From assembly GCA_020632715.1 (NCBI GenBank), contig JACKFA010000004.1, positions 372,001 through 436,000 of the forward strand: a DNA stretch of 64,000 nucleotides, written 5' to 3'. The stretch is from Deltaproteobacteria bacterium (GTDB lineage Bacteria; Myxococcota_A; UBA9042; PHBI01). A program made the position numbers and the translations under genes. Positions 20,361-29,000 of the stretch are shown here, in pieces. How positions within the stretch are numbered: position 1 is the stretch's first letter; every line of letters starts with the position of its first letter. The notes beneath the pieces were generated by a model. The model was not told the DNA's origin. It was given only the letters and a program-made list of their open reading frames with translations, and ran no database searches.

Positions 20361-21476
20361 TCAGGGCTCGTCCCCGAAGTAGACCCCGAGCGACCGCGCC
20401 GTCCGGACGAGCTCCCCGTCGGGGTCCACGAGCTTCGGCTTGTCGATCGCGTCGATGAGCGGCACGTCGACGACCGACGTCCCCCGGAGCGCCACCATCC
20501 GCCCGAACCCGCCCCGCGCCACGAGGTGCACCGCCGCCTCGCCGAAGCGCGTCGCGAGCACCCGGTCGAAGTTCGTCGGGCTCCCGCCGCGCTGCGTGTG
20601 CCCGAGCACCGTCAAGCGCAGGTCGAGGTCCATCTGCGCCTCGAGCCCCTCCGCGAGCCGCGCCGCCGCCCCGTACATCCTCACCATCGCCCCGGCCTCG
20701 CGCGGCCCGAGCGTGCTCGCGCTGCCCCCCGCCGGGACCGCCCCCTCCGCGACCACGATGAGCGAGTACGGCTGTCCGCTCTCTCGCCGCGCGCGGATCA
20801 AGTCCACCAGCGGCTCCACGCGGTACGGGATCTCCGGGATCACGATGGCGTGCGCCCCCCCGGCGAGCCCGGCGTGCAGCGCGATCCACCCCGCGTGCCG
20901 CCCCATCACCTCGACGAGCATCACCCGGTCGTGCGCCTCGGCCGTGTCCCTGAGCCGGTCGATCGCGTCCGTCGCCACGCCGACCGCCGTGTCGAAGCCG
21001 AACGTGTAGTCCGTCGCGCCGAGGTCGTTGTCGATGGTCTTCGGCACGCCGACGATGTTGGTCATCCCTCGCTCGACGCACTTCTGCGCGATCCCCATCG
21101 AGCCGTCCCCGCCGACGCTGATGAGCGCGTCGAGCCCGAGCGTCCGCCAGTTCGCGAGCACCTGCTCGAACACGTCCCGCTCGACGAGCGTCCCGTCCGG
21201 CTCGGGCACCGCCCACCGGAACGGATCGGCCCGGTTCGACGTGCCGAGGATCGTGCCGCCGCGCGTGTGGATGAGGCGCACCGTGTCGTCGTCGAGCCAC
21301 TGGTTGCCGTGCGGCGAGCGGTAGTCGAGGTCGATGAGCCCGCAGAACGCGTCCTCGATGCCGAGCACGCGCCAGCCGTAGCACCCCTGCGCCGTCTTCA
21401 CGACCGCCCGGATCACCGCGTTCAACCCGGGGCAGTCGCCGCCGCCCGTCATCACGCCGAGGGTCTTGATCTCCAT
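20361..21476 (-). CDS. pfkA: 6-phosphofructokinase, predicted ATP-dependent
   Basis: A 371-aa cytosolic glycolytic enzyme phosphorylating fructose 6-phosphate. Motifs: GGGDCPGLN (11-19), GGDGS (122-126), PKTIDND (145-151), FGFDTAV (159-165), MGRHAGW (191-197). The Gly in GGDGS, at the position where pyrophosphate enzymes carry Asp, predicts ATP as donor. Lys in PKTIDND is the residue of PPi-type and group III enzymes, where E. coli has Gly. This mixed pair resembles actinobacterial ATP-PFKs that lack allosteric control. GGAGG six bases before ATG 21476 supports the start. The gene stands alone, followed by the repeat cluster. Confidence 0.93.
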   Translation of the reverse strand: MEIKTLGVMTGGGDCPGLNAVIRAVVKTAQGCYGWRVLGIEDAFCGLIDLDYRSPHGNQWLDDDTVRLIHTRGGTILGTSNRADPFRWAVPEPDGTLVERDVFEQVLANWRTLGLDALISVGGDGSMGIAQKCVERGMTNIVGVPKTIDNDLGATDYTFGFDTAVGVATDAIDRLRDTAEAHDRVMLVEVMGRHAGWIALHAGLAGGAHAIVIPEIPYRVEPLVDLIRARRESGQPYSLIVVAEGAVPAGGSASTLGPREAGAMVRMYGAAARLAEGLEAQMDLDLRLTVLGHTQRGGSPTNFDRVLATRFGEAAVHLVARGGFGRMVALRGTSVVDVPLIDAIDKPKLVDPDGELVRTARSLGVYFGDEP

Positions 21477-21545
21477 GGGCCACCTCCGCCGCCCATGATG
21501 CCGCGCCCGCCGCGCGACGGGAAGGTCCGCCCGGCCGCGCCCTCG

Positions 21546-22619
21546 TCAGCCGGCCTGCAGATCCTCGATCGGATACGCGAGCCGCCGCGTCACCGGCCGC
21601 CCGTCCGCCGGCCACAGCGCCCGCCGGATGCCCCTCAGCGCCGCCCGCATCTCCGCCGCCGACGCGAAGCGGTCCTCCGGCGCCTTCGCGAGCGCCCGCC
21701 TCACGACCGCGTCGAGCTCCACCGGCAGCGTCGGGTCCACGCTCCCGAGCGCCGGCGGCGCCTTCTCGAGGTGCGCGAGGTAGAGCGCCTGCCGCGTCTC
21801 CTCCTCGAACGGGAGCTGCCCCGTGAGGAGCCTGAAGAGCACGACGCCCACGGCGTACAGGTCGCTCCGCGCGTCGAGCTCGCCGCCCGTGATCTGCTCG
21901 GGCGCCATGTACTCCGGTGTGCCGACGATCTTGCTGGGATCGAGGTCCCCGGGCTGCACGTCCGTCACGAGGCGCGCGATGCCGAAGTCGAGCAGCTTCA
22001 CCGTGAAGCGCCCCTCGCCGAGGGCCCCCACGAAGAGGTTCGTCGTCTTGATGTCGCGGTGGATGACGCCCTGCGCGTGCACGTACTCGAGCGCCTCGAG
22101 CGTGCGCTCGACGACGCGCGCGGCGTCCGCGGGGCGCAGCGGCTGCGTCTCGAGCACGCGCTGCACCGTGCGGCCGCGCAGCCGCTCCATGACGCAGTAA
22201 TACGCGCCGTCGTCGGTCTCCCCGAACTCGATGACCCGCGTCACGCCAGGGTGCGCGAGGCGCGACCCCACCCACGTGCCGTGGATGGTGCGCTCGAGCT
22301 CGAGCGGGTCGACGGGCGGGCAGATCTTCACCGCCACGTCCTGCGCGAGCTCCGTGTCGCGCGCCTCCCACACCGTCGTGTTGCGGCTCCCGATCCCGAT
22401 GAGCTTCATCAGCACGAAGCGGTGCGCGAGCACCTCGCCCACCCGGTCGACGACGCCGCGCAGCCCGTGCTCGGCGCAGCTCGCGCCGGCATCGGCCACG
22501 GGTTCCCAGCATCGTGGGCAGACGACGTCCAAGGGTCGACCTCGCGCAGAGCGCTTGTTGGGGGAGTCGCGGTCTCGGAAGGAGCGCCGGACCCGCGAGG
22601 AGCCCCGGCGCCGCTCCAT
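21546..22619 (-). CDS. Ser/Thr protein kinase with N-terminal zinc ribbon
   Basis: About 357 aa from ATG 22619. After an Arg-rich leader comes a Cys motif CPRCWEPV...SCAEHG, then a kinase domain. The P-loop is unusual (GIGSRNTTVWEA), with only two of the usual glycines. VAVK supplies the ATP-site Lys, the catalytic loop is HRDIKTTN (Thr where Pro is usual), and DFGIA and GTPEYMAPEQI are normal. No transmembrane segment is visible. Start is uncertain: GTG 22682 extends it by 21 residues, while TTG 22532, with GAGG seven bases upstream, would begin right before the zinc ribbon and is attractive. All core catalytic residues remain, so activity is likely. Confidence 0.88.
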   Translation of the reverse strand: MERRRGSSRVRRSFRDRDSPNKRSARGRPLDVVCPRCWEPVADAGASCAEHGLRGVVDRVGEVLAHRFVLMKLIGIGSRNTTVWEARDTELAQDVAVKICPPVDPLELERTIHGTWVGSRLAHPGVTRVIEFGETDDGAYYCVMERLRGRTVQRVLETQPLRPADAARVVERTLEALEYVHAQGVIHRDIKTTNLFVGALGEGRFTVKLLDFGIARLVTDVQPGDLDPSKIVGTPEYMAPEQITGGELDARSDLYAVGVVLFRLLTGQLPFEEETRQALYLAHLEKAPPALGSVDPTLPVELDAVVRRALAKAPEDRFASAAEMRAALRGIRRALWPADGRPVTRRLAYPIEDLQAG

Positions 22620-22712
22620 GGAACCATCCCGGGGGCCCGCTCCGCAAGCGCCGCGGTGACCGTTCCGGCGTTCGAACGTCACCCCGGCGCGCGAGCGCGC
22701 CTCGCGCCGACG

Positions 22713-23258
22713 TCAGAGCGCGCGCTCCGCGACCACCCGGAAGAGGTTCTCACCACGCAGCGCGCTCCACGTGTAGAGCGCGATCCGCTCGAGCGTCACG
22801 GGCTCCTCGGGGAGCCGCTGCGTCTCCGCCCAGGCGTCGATGGCGTCCGTGACCTCGTAGGTCGCCTGCCGCCCCGGCCGCGCCAGCGTCGCGTGGGGCT
22901 TCACCTGCCGCCGGTCCGCGGGCACCCCGGCCGCCTCGGACATCGCGCCGCGCACGTCCGCGATGAACGCGGTCAGGTCGGGCGCGTCGTCCGCCGGCAC
23001 CACCGACCACGCCGACGGCCGCCGCCCGCCGAACGGCTTGATCCGGCCCGGACGGAACGAGAACGGCCCCCGCTGCGGCAGCGCGAGCGCGACCTCCCAC
23101 GCGGCCTGCGCCCGCTCCTCGCCGACGCCCCCGAGGAACGCGACCGTCACGTGCACGTCGCTCGCGTGGAAGCGGCGCGCCCCCGGCGGGACCGGCGTCA
23201 GCGCCTCCACCCACGCCTCCGCGGGTACGGGCAGCGCGATGAACCAGTTCGGCGTCAT
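22713..23258 (-). CDS. thpR: RNA 2',3'-cyclic phosphodiesterase (2H family, ThpR-like)
   Basis: A 181-aa member of the 2H phosphoesterase (2'-5' RNA ligase) family. Both catalytic HxTx motifs are present: HVTV near residue 36 and HATL near 122, the latter in KPHATLARPG. These enzymes open 2',3'-cyclic phosphates on RNA; the in vivo substrate is uncertain. Two in-frame ATGs lie at 23264 and 23258. A GAGG directly abuts the first, giving it no spacing, but sits six bases before the second, so 23258 is preferred. A hairpin at 23311-23331 separates it from the upstream lipoprotein gene. Confidence 0.9.
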   Translation of the reverse strand: MTPNWFIALPVPAEAWVEALTPVPPGARRFHASDVHVTVAFLGGVGEERAQAAWEVALALPQRGPFSFRPGRIKPFGGRRPSAWSVVPADDAPDLTAFIADVRGAMSEAAGVPADRRQVKPHATLARPGRQATYEVTDAIDAWAETQRLPEEPVTLERIALYTWSALRGENLFRVVAERAL

Positions 23259-23310
23259 CGTCATCCTCGTCTCCAGTCGGCCCGGTGGTGGTGGTGCCGG
23301 GCTGGCCCGA

Positions 23311-23331
23311 GAGGCGCCCGCGAGGCGCCTC
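23311..23331. terminator. Hairpin downstream of the 23344-24816 lipoprotein gene
   Basis: GAGGCGCC-CGCGA-GGCGCCTC forms a perfect 8-bp GC-rich stem with a 5-base loop, 13 bases past the lipoprotein stop. No U-tract follows on the minus strand, so this is a candidate terminator or mRNA-stabilising hairpin. Confidence 0.5.
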
Positions 23332-23343
23332 CCCGGCCCGACG

Positions 23344-24816
23344 TCACTTGGCGCGCAGCCGGTTCCCGGCCACGGTGACCCCCTTGCAGGGGTCGGCGTC
23401 CACAGTGTAGCCGATCCCGCCCTCGATCACGTCCACGACCTTGCCTTCGCGCGGTCGCCAGCCGTTCATGCCGCACCCGGCGATGGCGACGACGGCCTGC
23501 CCCTTCCGGAGCGCCTTCGCGCCGGGCGCCGTGGTGACGCTCGCCACCGGCACCTTCACGAGCTCCTTCCCGCCGTCGACGATGACGATGGCGTCGGCGC
23601 CGCTCACCGCGACCACCTGACCCGCCGCCGGCGTGCCGTCCCGGTCGAAGAAGCCGGTCGCCGGCATCCCGGCGCCCGCGGGCGAGTCCGCCCAGGCGAA
23701 GATCCGCGTCAGCGCGATCTGATTGTCGCGCGGCTTCGACGCCGGGTTCAGGTAGGTCACGTCGACCTTCGGGTCACCCACGGCGTCGACGCGCGCGAAC
23801 TGCGGCCCGAGGTGGTCGACGGCCGCGACCATCGCCCCCTTGGTAGGCGCCACCGGCGTCATCGCGCGCACGAGCCCGGGGACCGTGAAGCGGTCGTTGT
23901 CCACGGTGATGACGCCGTCGTCGACCGACTTCACCGTGACCTCGCCGAAGCGCCACGACCCGGAGCCGACGGTCGCGGCCCACACCTTCTTGCCCGGCTC
24001 GATGGCGACGCCCTCGGGCGCGGGCAGGTCCTTCCAGGCGCCGACGGCCTCCTGCGCCGCGGCCTTGGCGGCCTCCGCCTCCTTGGCCTTCACGGCGGGC
24101 GGCGCCCCGAAGTACTCGAAGTCCGTCTCGAAGGTGCCGGCGACCCAGTTGTCGGCGTCGTAGGCGACCGCGAGCCGCCCCTGCACCTTGCCGCCGGGCT
24201 GCTTCATGCCGCCGCCGTCCTTCCAGTCGGCGACCTCCCAGCCCGTGATCTCGATGGCCGCCCCGTTCGGCGCGTTCAGGCTGACCGCCTTGCCGCCCTC
24301 GGGCTCGCGCCGGTGCAGGTAGCCCGGGCAGCACGCCTTGGCGCGGACCACCTGCGTCCCCGCGTGGGGCGCGTCGACCGAGCCGTCGAGCGGGATCACG
24401 AAGGACTCGCCGTCGCCGAACTTCACGACGATGGTCCACTCGCCGCCGCCGTACTCGAGCTCCGTCGCCACGTTCTCGATGGCCTTCCCGTGGACCTTGC
24501 CGTGGATCGGCTTGCCCGGGATGTCGCCGAGCGACGGCGAGTCGAAGTTCGTGAGCTCCTCGGGCGCCGGCCCGCTCGGCGCCGCGGCGCCCGCGCTGTC
24601 GGCGGCGGCGGCGCTCGTCGGGGCCGCGGCGTCTTCCTCGCCCGAGGGCGTCGGCGCGGCGCCGGCGTCATCGGGCTCCGGGACGGCCGTCGGGGGCGGA
24701 GACGCCGTCGGGACCGGGGTCTCGGGGGGCTCGGCCTTCTTCGAGCAACCGGCGGACACGAGGCCCGCTCCCAGGGTCAGCGCCGCCGCGATGGCGACGA
24801 GGGCGCGTCGATTCAT
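23344..24816 (-). CDS. Lipoprotein with repeated beta modules, function unknown
   Basis: A 490-aa protein. ATG 24816 is chosen because GGAGG lies five bases upstream and a signal peptide with a good lipobox (VSAGC, Cys about residue 23) begins there; open frame further upstream has neither. An A/P/E-rich linker (about 25-95) follows. The globular part has a domain around GGGEWTIVVKFGDGESF and a Cys pair (KACCPG). Its C-terminal half repeats short beta units of the form valine/glycine-rich strand plus D-G-x-I-x-V (DDGVITVDNDRF, GADAIVIVDGGKE, EGGIGYTVDADP), reminiscent of SH3/Tudor-like barrels. Predicted envelope lipoprotein. No specific family is recognised. Confidence 0.8.
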   Translation of the reverse strand: MNRRALVAIAAALTLGAGLVSAGCSKKAEPPETPVPTASPPPTAVPEPDDAGAAPTPSGEEDAAAPTSAAAADSAGAAAPSGPAPEELTNFDSPSLGDIPGKPIHGKVHGKAIENVATELEYGGGEWTIVVKFGDGESFVIPLDGSVDAPHAGTQVVRAKACCPGYLHRREPEGGKAVSLNAPNGAAIEITGWEVADWKDGGGMKQPGGKVQGRLAVAYDADNWVAGTFETDFEYFGAPPAVKAKEAEAAKAAAQEAVGAWKDLPAPEGVAIEPGKKVWAATVGSGSWRFGEVTVKSVDDGVITVDNDRFTVPGLVRAMTPVAPTKGAMVAAVDHLGPQFARVDAVGDPKVDVTYLNPASKPRDNQIALTRIFAWADSPAGAGMPATGFFDRDGTPAAGQVVAVSGADAIVIVDGGKELVKVPVASVTTAPGAKALRKGQAVVAIAGCGMNGWRPREGKVVDVIEGGIGYTVDADPCKGVTVAGNRLRAK

Positions 24817-24889
24817 GGCTCCTCCGGGGGTGTGCGTGGTGCGCCCAAGGTGCCACCGCGCGGTCGGGCTGTCACCCCGACCCAGGACC

Positions 24890-24903
24890 ATACCGATCGG
24901 TAT
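24890..24903. promoter_or_regulatory. Perfect 14-bp palindrome ATACCGATCGGTAT, TetR-like operator candidate
   Basis: The palindrome lies in the 176-bp divergent region between the lipoprotein (start 24816) and cyclophilin (start 24993) genes. It is AT-richer than its surroundings and resembles ATACCG...CGGTAT operators of TetR-family repressors. No TetR gene is adjacent, so any regulator would act in trans. Confidence 0.5.
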
Positions 24904-24992
24904 AGCGGCGACGGCACATGGCCGTTGACGCACCGCCGCGACGGAATATGCTCACGCCGCCCCTACTTCTAGCCAGCCTCTGCGAGGTCATC

Positions 24993-25997
24993 ATGCGACT
25001 CACCCTCACCGCGCTCGCCATCGTCGCCGCCGCCGCCTCCGTCGGCTGCGGCAAGAAGGCCGAGAACTCCACCCCCCCGGCCGCCGTCGAGCCCGCGGGC
25101 GACAAGACGCCCGAGCCCGAGGCGACGAAGGCCCCCGAGGAGCCCGCCGCCAAGAACGAGGGCGACGAGAAGCCCGCCGCCGCCGAGCCCGCCGCCGTCG
25201 AGGCGAAGGGCGACGAGGGCGAGAACACCGAGGCCGTCGCGAAGAACGCCCAGGAGGGCGCCGCCGCCCTGGCCGACGGCGCGGCCGCGGTCGGCGAGGC
25301 CGCCCAGGCCGTGGCCGAGCCGGTCGCCCAGGCCGCGGGCGAGGAGGCCGCCGCGGTCGCCGTCGGTGAGGCCGCCGCCGCCGCGGGCGAGCCCGTCGCG
25401 GGCGCCGCCGTCGAGGCCAAGGCCGATCCGGACGCGCTCCCCGACCCGAAGAACGCGACCCTGACGGCGCCCGACAGCTACAAGGTGAAGTTCGTCACGA
25501 CCAAGGGCGACTTCGTGGTCGAGGTGCACCGCGACTGGGCGCCGCTCGGCGCGGACCGCTTCTTCAACCTCGTGAAGCTCGGCTTCTTCGATGACATCGC
25601 GTTCTTCCGCGTGATCGACGGCTTCATGGGCCAGTTCGGGATCCACGGCGACCCGAAGGTCGCGGCCCTCTGGCGCGACGCGCAGATCCAGGACGACCCG
25701 GTCAAGGAGACGAACAAGAAGTACCGCCTCACGTTCGCGACGGCCGGCCCGAACACGCGCACGACGCAGCTCTTCATCAACTTCAACGACAACTCGCGCC
25801 TCGATCAGATGGGCTTCGCGCCGTTCGGCGAGGTCGTCGAGGGCCAGGACGTGGTCGACAAGATCTACCGCGGCTACGGCGAGGGCGCGCCGCGCGGCAA
25901 GGGCCCGGACCAGGGCCGCATCCAGAGCGAGGGGAACACCTACCTGAAGAAGGACTTCCCCGAGATGGACTACATCAAGTCCGCGGAAGTGCTCTAA
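24993..25997 (+). CDS. Cyclophilin-type peptidyl-prolyl isomerase lipoprotein
   Basis: 334 aa from ATG 24993, with GAGG five bases upstream. A signal peptide ends in a lipobox (ASVGC). A long low-complexity A/E/K/P linker (about 25-150) precedes a cyclophilin domain (about 160-320). Domain motifs: KFVTTKGDFVVEVH, FFRVIDGFMGQFG with the catalytic Arg, TRTTQLFINFNDN, and FGEVVEGQDVVDKI. The usual substrate-pocket His/Trp is not obvious. Predicted to help fold proteins in the periplasm, tethered to a membrane. Only four bases separate its stop from the TTG start proposed for the helicase gene, so they may be co-transcribed. A TetR-like palindrome lies upstream. Confidence 0.9.
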   Translation: MRLTLTALAIVAAAASVGCGKKAENSTPPAAVEPAGDKTPEPEATKAPEEPAAKNEGDEKPAAAEPAAVEAKGDEGENTEAVAKNAQEGAAALADGAAAVGEAAQAVAEPVAQAAGEEAAAVAVGEAAAAAGEPVAGAAVEAKADPDALPDPKNATLTAPDSYKVKFVTTKGDFVVEVHRDWAPLGADRFFNLVKLGFFDDIAFFRVIDGFMGQFGIHGDPKVAALWRDAQIQDDPVKETNKKYRLTFATAGPNTRTTQLFINFNDNSRLDQMGFAPFGEVVEGQDVVDKIYRGYGEGAPRGKGPDQGRIQSEGNTYLKKDFPEMDYIKSAEVL

Positions 25998-26001
25998 CAT
26001 C

Positions 26002-29000
26002 TTGGCCGCCGATCGTCGCGCTCGGGTCGAGCGGCTCCGGGATCGCTTCCTCGCGCTCTCCCTCCGGAGCCGCTCCCTCTGCCTGACGCGCCCGTCGGCG
26101 ACCGGCGCGCTCGACCTCGCGCGCCTCGACGGCGAGGCCAAGCGCCTCCTCTGGCTCGTGAAGGTGCTCGGGCAGGAGGAGGCGCCGCCGAACGTGCTCG
26201 TCGAGGTGGCCGCCGGCGATGACGCAGGCGCCCTCTCGCTCGACGTCGCCACGCTCGCCCACGCCGCGCGCGACGAGCGCATGCAGACCGGCGAGGACAA
26301 CCTCGCCGTCGGCTGGCCCTTCCTCGAGGGCCGCGCCGCCGACGGGACCTGGCTCCGCGCGCCGCTCCTGCTCTTCCCGGTCGCCATCGGGCAGACCGAC
26401 CGCGGCCGCCTCTCGTGGACCATCGCGCCGGCCGGCCCGGCGGAGATCAACGAGCCGCTCCTCCAGACCCTCGCGCGCACGGCGGGCGTCCGCCTCCTCC
26501 CGAGCGATCTCACCGCCGCCGCCGAGGGCGGCCCGGGCGCCTTCCGCGTCGACGACGCCACCTGGAAGGCCCTCGCCGGCGCGCTCCAGGAGGGCGGCCT
26601 CGCGCTCGCGGACACGCCGCCCGCGCTCCCCGCGATGGAGCCGCTCCTCCCGCGCGACAAGGCCGCCCGCGAGGCGGCCCCCAAGGGGCGCTTCCGGCTC
26701 GCATTCCACATGGTGCTCGGCCGCTTCCCGGCCGCCGCCAGCACCATCGTCGGCGACTACGACGCCCTGCTCGAGGGCGCCCTCGACGACGCCCACCTCG
26801 GCCTCGCCGGGCGCCTCCTCGAGCTCGACGACGACGCGCTCCCGGCCGCCCCCCGCGCCCCCGAGCTCGCCGCCGGGCCGCCCGACCCGGCCGACCCCGG
26901 CCCCCTCCGCCGGTGGCAGCCGCTCCCGTCCGACGCGAGCCAGGACGCGGTCTTCCGCTTCCTCGAGTCCCGCGACACCGGCGGCCTCGTGGTGCAGGGC
27001 CCGCCGGGCACCGGCAAGTCGCAGCTCATCGCGAACCTCGTTGCGGCGTCGGTCGCGCGCGGCGACCGCGTGCTGCTCGTCTGCCAGAAGCGCGCCGCGC
27101 TCGACGTCGTGGCCGACCGCCTCGGCTCCCTCGGCCTCCGCGACGCCCTCGCCCTGGTACACGACGTCCGCCGCGACCGGAACGACGTCTGCGGCGCCGT
27201 CGCCGACACCCTCGACGAGGTGCTCGACGAGGCCATGACCCGCCGCGACGAGCTCTGGAAGGGCTTCGAGCGCGCGACCCTCGCCCACGAGCGCGCCGAG
27301 AAGAGGGTCGCCGGGCTCCTGACCGCGAGCCAGGCGGCCTGGCAGGTGCTCGCCGGCACGCGCCGCGGGCGCCCGGGCCTCGTGGAGCTCGACGAGCGCG
27401 CCCTCGCGGTGCCCGACGACCTCGCGCTGCCCGCGCTCGACGGCGTCGTGGCCGACCTCGGCGACGACGACGTGCTCGCCGCCGCACCCCTCATCGACGA
27501 CCTCGCCCCGGTGGCCGCGCCCCTCGCGCCGCCGCACCCGCTCGCGGCCCGGTCGGACTGGCGCCTCCGCGACGACGCCGCGCTCGACGCGATCTTCGGC
27601 CGCCTCCAGCGGCTCGAGCAGGCGCTCGCCGCGTGGCGCGCGGTGGCCGCCGGCGGACACCTCGACGCCGCCGCGCTCGACGCCCTGACGAGCGCCTTCG
27701 CGCGCGCGAGCGACCTCCTCCGCCTCCTCGACGGCGCCGACGCCGCCGAGGTCGGCGACGTCCTCGCGTGGTGGCGCCGCACCGGCGGCGACCCCGACCA
27801 CGAGCTCTGGGCCGCGCTCGACGCCGAGCTCGACAAGGCCCGCGCCGAGCTCCGCCCGGTGCCCGCCGAGCTCCTCCGCCTCGGCGACGCCGAGCTCGAC
27901 GCGCGCGCGATGCGCCTCGACCAGCTCGCGGCGGTCGAGGCGGCCTGGTACCGGGTGTTCCTGCCGCGCTTCTGGAGCCTCCGCGGCTACCGGAACCGCC
28001 TCCTCGAGACGTTCGCCACGCCGCCGCCCGGCGACGCCGCGGCCCTCGCGGCGCTCCACCGCGACGCGCTGCCCTGGCACGACACCCTCGCGGCCCTCCG
28101 CCCCGACGATCCGCTCCGGGAGCTGCTCCTCGCCGAGCCGCCGGGCGATCTCGAGCGCGCCGCCGCCGTCGTCGCGAAGCGCCGCGCCCAGCTCGCCGCC
28201 GCGCGCGACCTGCGCCTGAACCTCGCCCCCCACGGCGGCCCCTACGCGACCCCGCCGGACCTCGCCGCCGCCGGCGCCCTCACCGACGCGCCGTTCTTCG
28301 CGGCGCTCGCGACGGACGCGGCCCGCCTCGCCGCGCTCGCCCGCGTCGACGCCGCGGTGGCGGCGCTGGCCGACGACCTCGCTCCGGACGCGCTCGCCGC
28401 CCTGTCGCGCCTCACGCGCGAGGACCCGGCCGCGGCCCACGCGCAGGCGCTCGCCCTCGCGAACGCGCGCCCCGACGGCGCCCGCGCGGCCGCCATCGAT
28501 CGGTCGCTCGACGCGGCGCCCCCTTCGCCCGGGCGTTCCTGCGCGCGTGGACGCCCACGCCTGGGGTGCGCGCCAGCGACGCGGCCCGCTTCGCCGTGGA
28601 GGCGGCGTGGCGCGCGGCGGCGCTCGACGGGCGCCCGCGCGAGGTGGTCGAGGGGCCGGCGGTGCGCGCCGAGCGCCACGCGGAGCTCGCCGCGGCGGTC
28701 GAGGAGCGCCGGAAGCTCGCGGTGGGCGCGATCATCGCGGCCTACCGGAGCCGCCTCCTCGACGCGGCGCAGGACGACGCGCAGCGGACTCGCTTCCAGA
28801 AGCTCTCCGGGGAGGCGCGCAAGCGGCGCTACCGGGCGACGCTCCGGCAGCTCATCGAGCGCCACTGGCGCGACGGGCTCGCGCTCGCGCGGCCGGTGTG
28901 GCTCTGCTCGCCGGAGTCGGTGTCGACGCTCTTCCCGCTCGACCGCGAGCTCTTCGACCTCGTGATCTTCGACGAGGCGAGCCAGTGCCCCGTCGAGAGC

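Noticed and set aside
22620..22682. N-terminal extension of the third kinase to GTG 22682
   Set aside because: No ribosome site and no recognisable residues; ATG 22619 or TTG 22532 are better starts.
20361..24816. A defence or mobile island around pfkA, kinase, thpR and lipoprotein genes
   Set aside because: No integrase, transposase, tRNA, composition change or toxin-antitoxin signature is visible.
24840..24855. Sigma-54-like TGGCACCTTGGGCGCA on the minus strand before the 24816 lipoprotein
   Set aside because: Spacing fits but the -12 box is GCGCA and the leader would be only about 13 bases; chance matches of this quality are expected.
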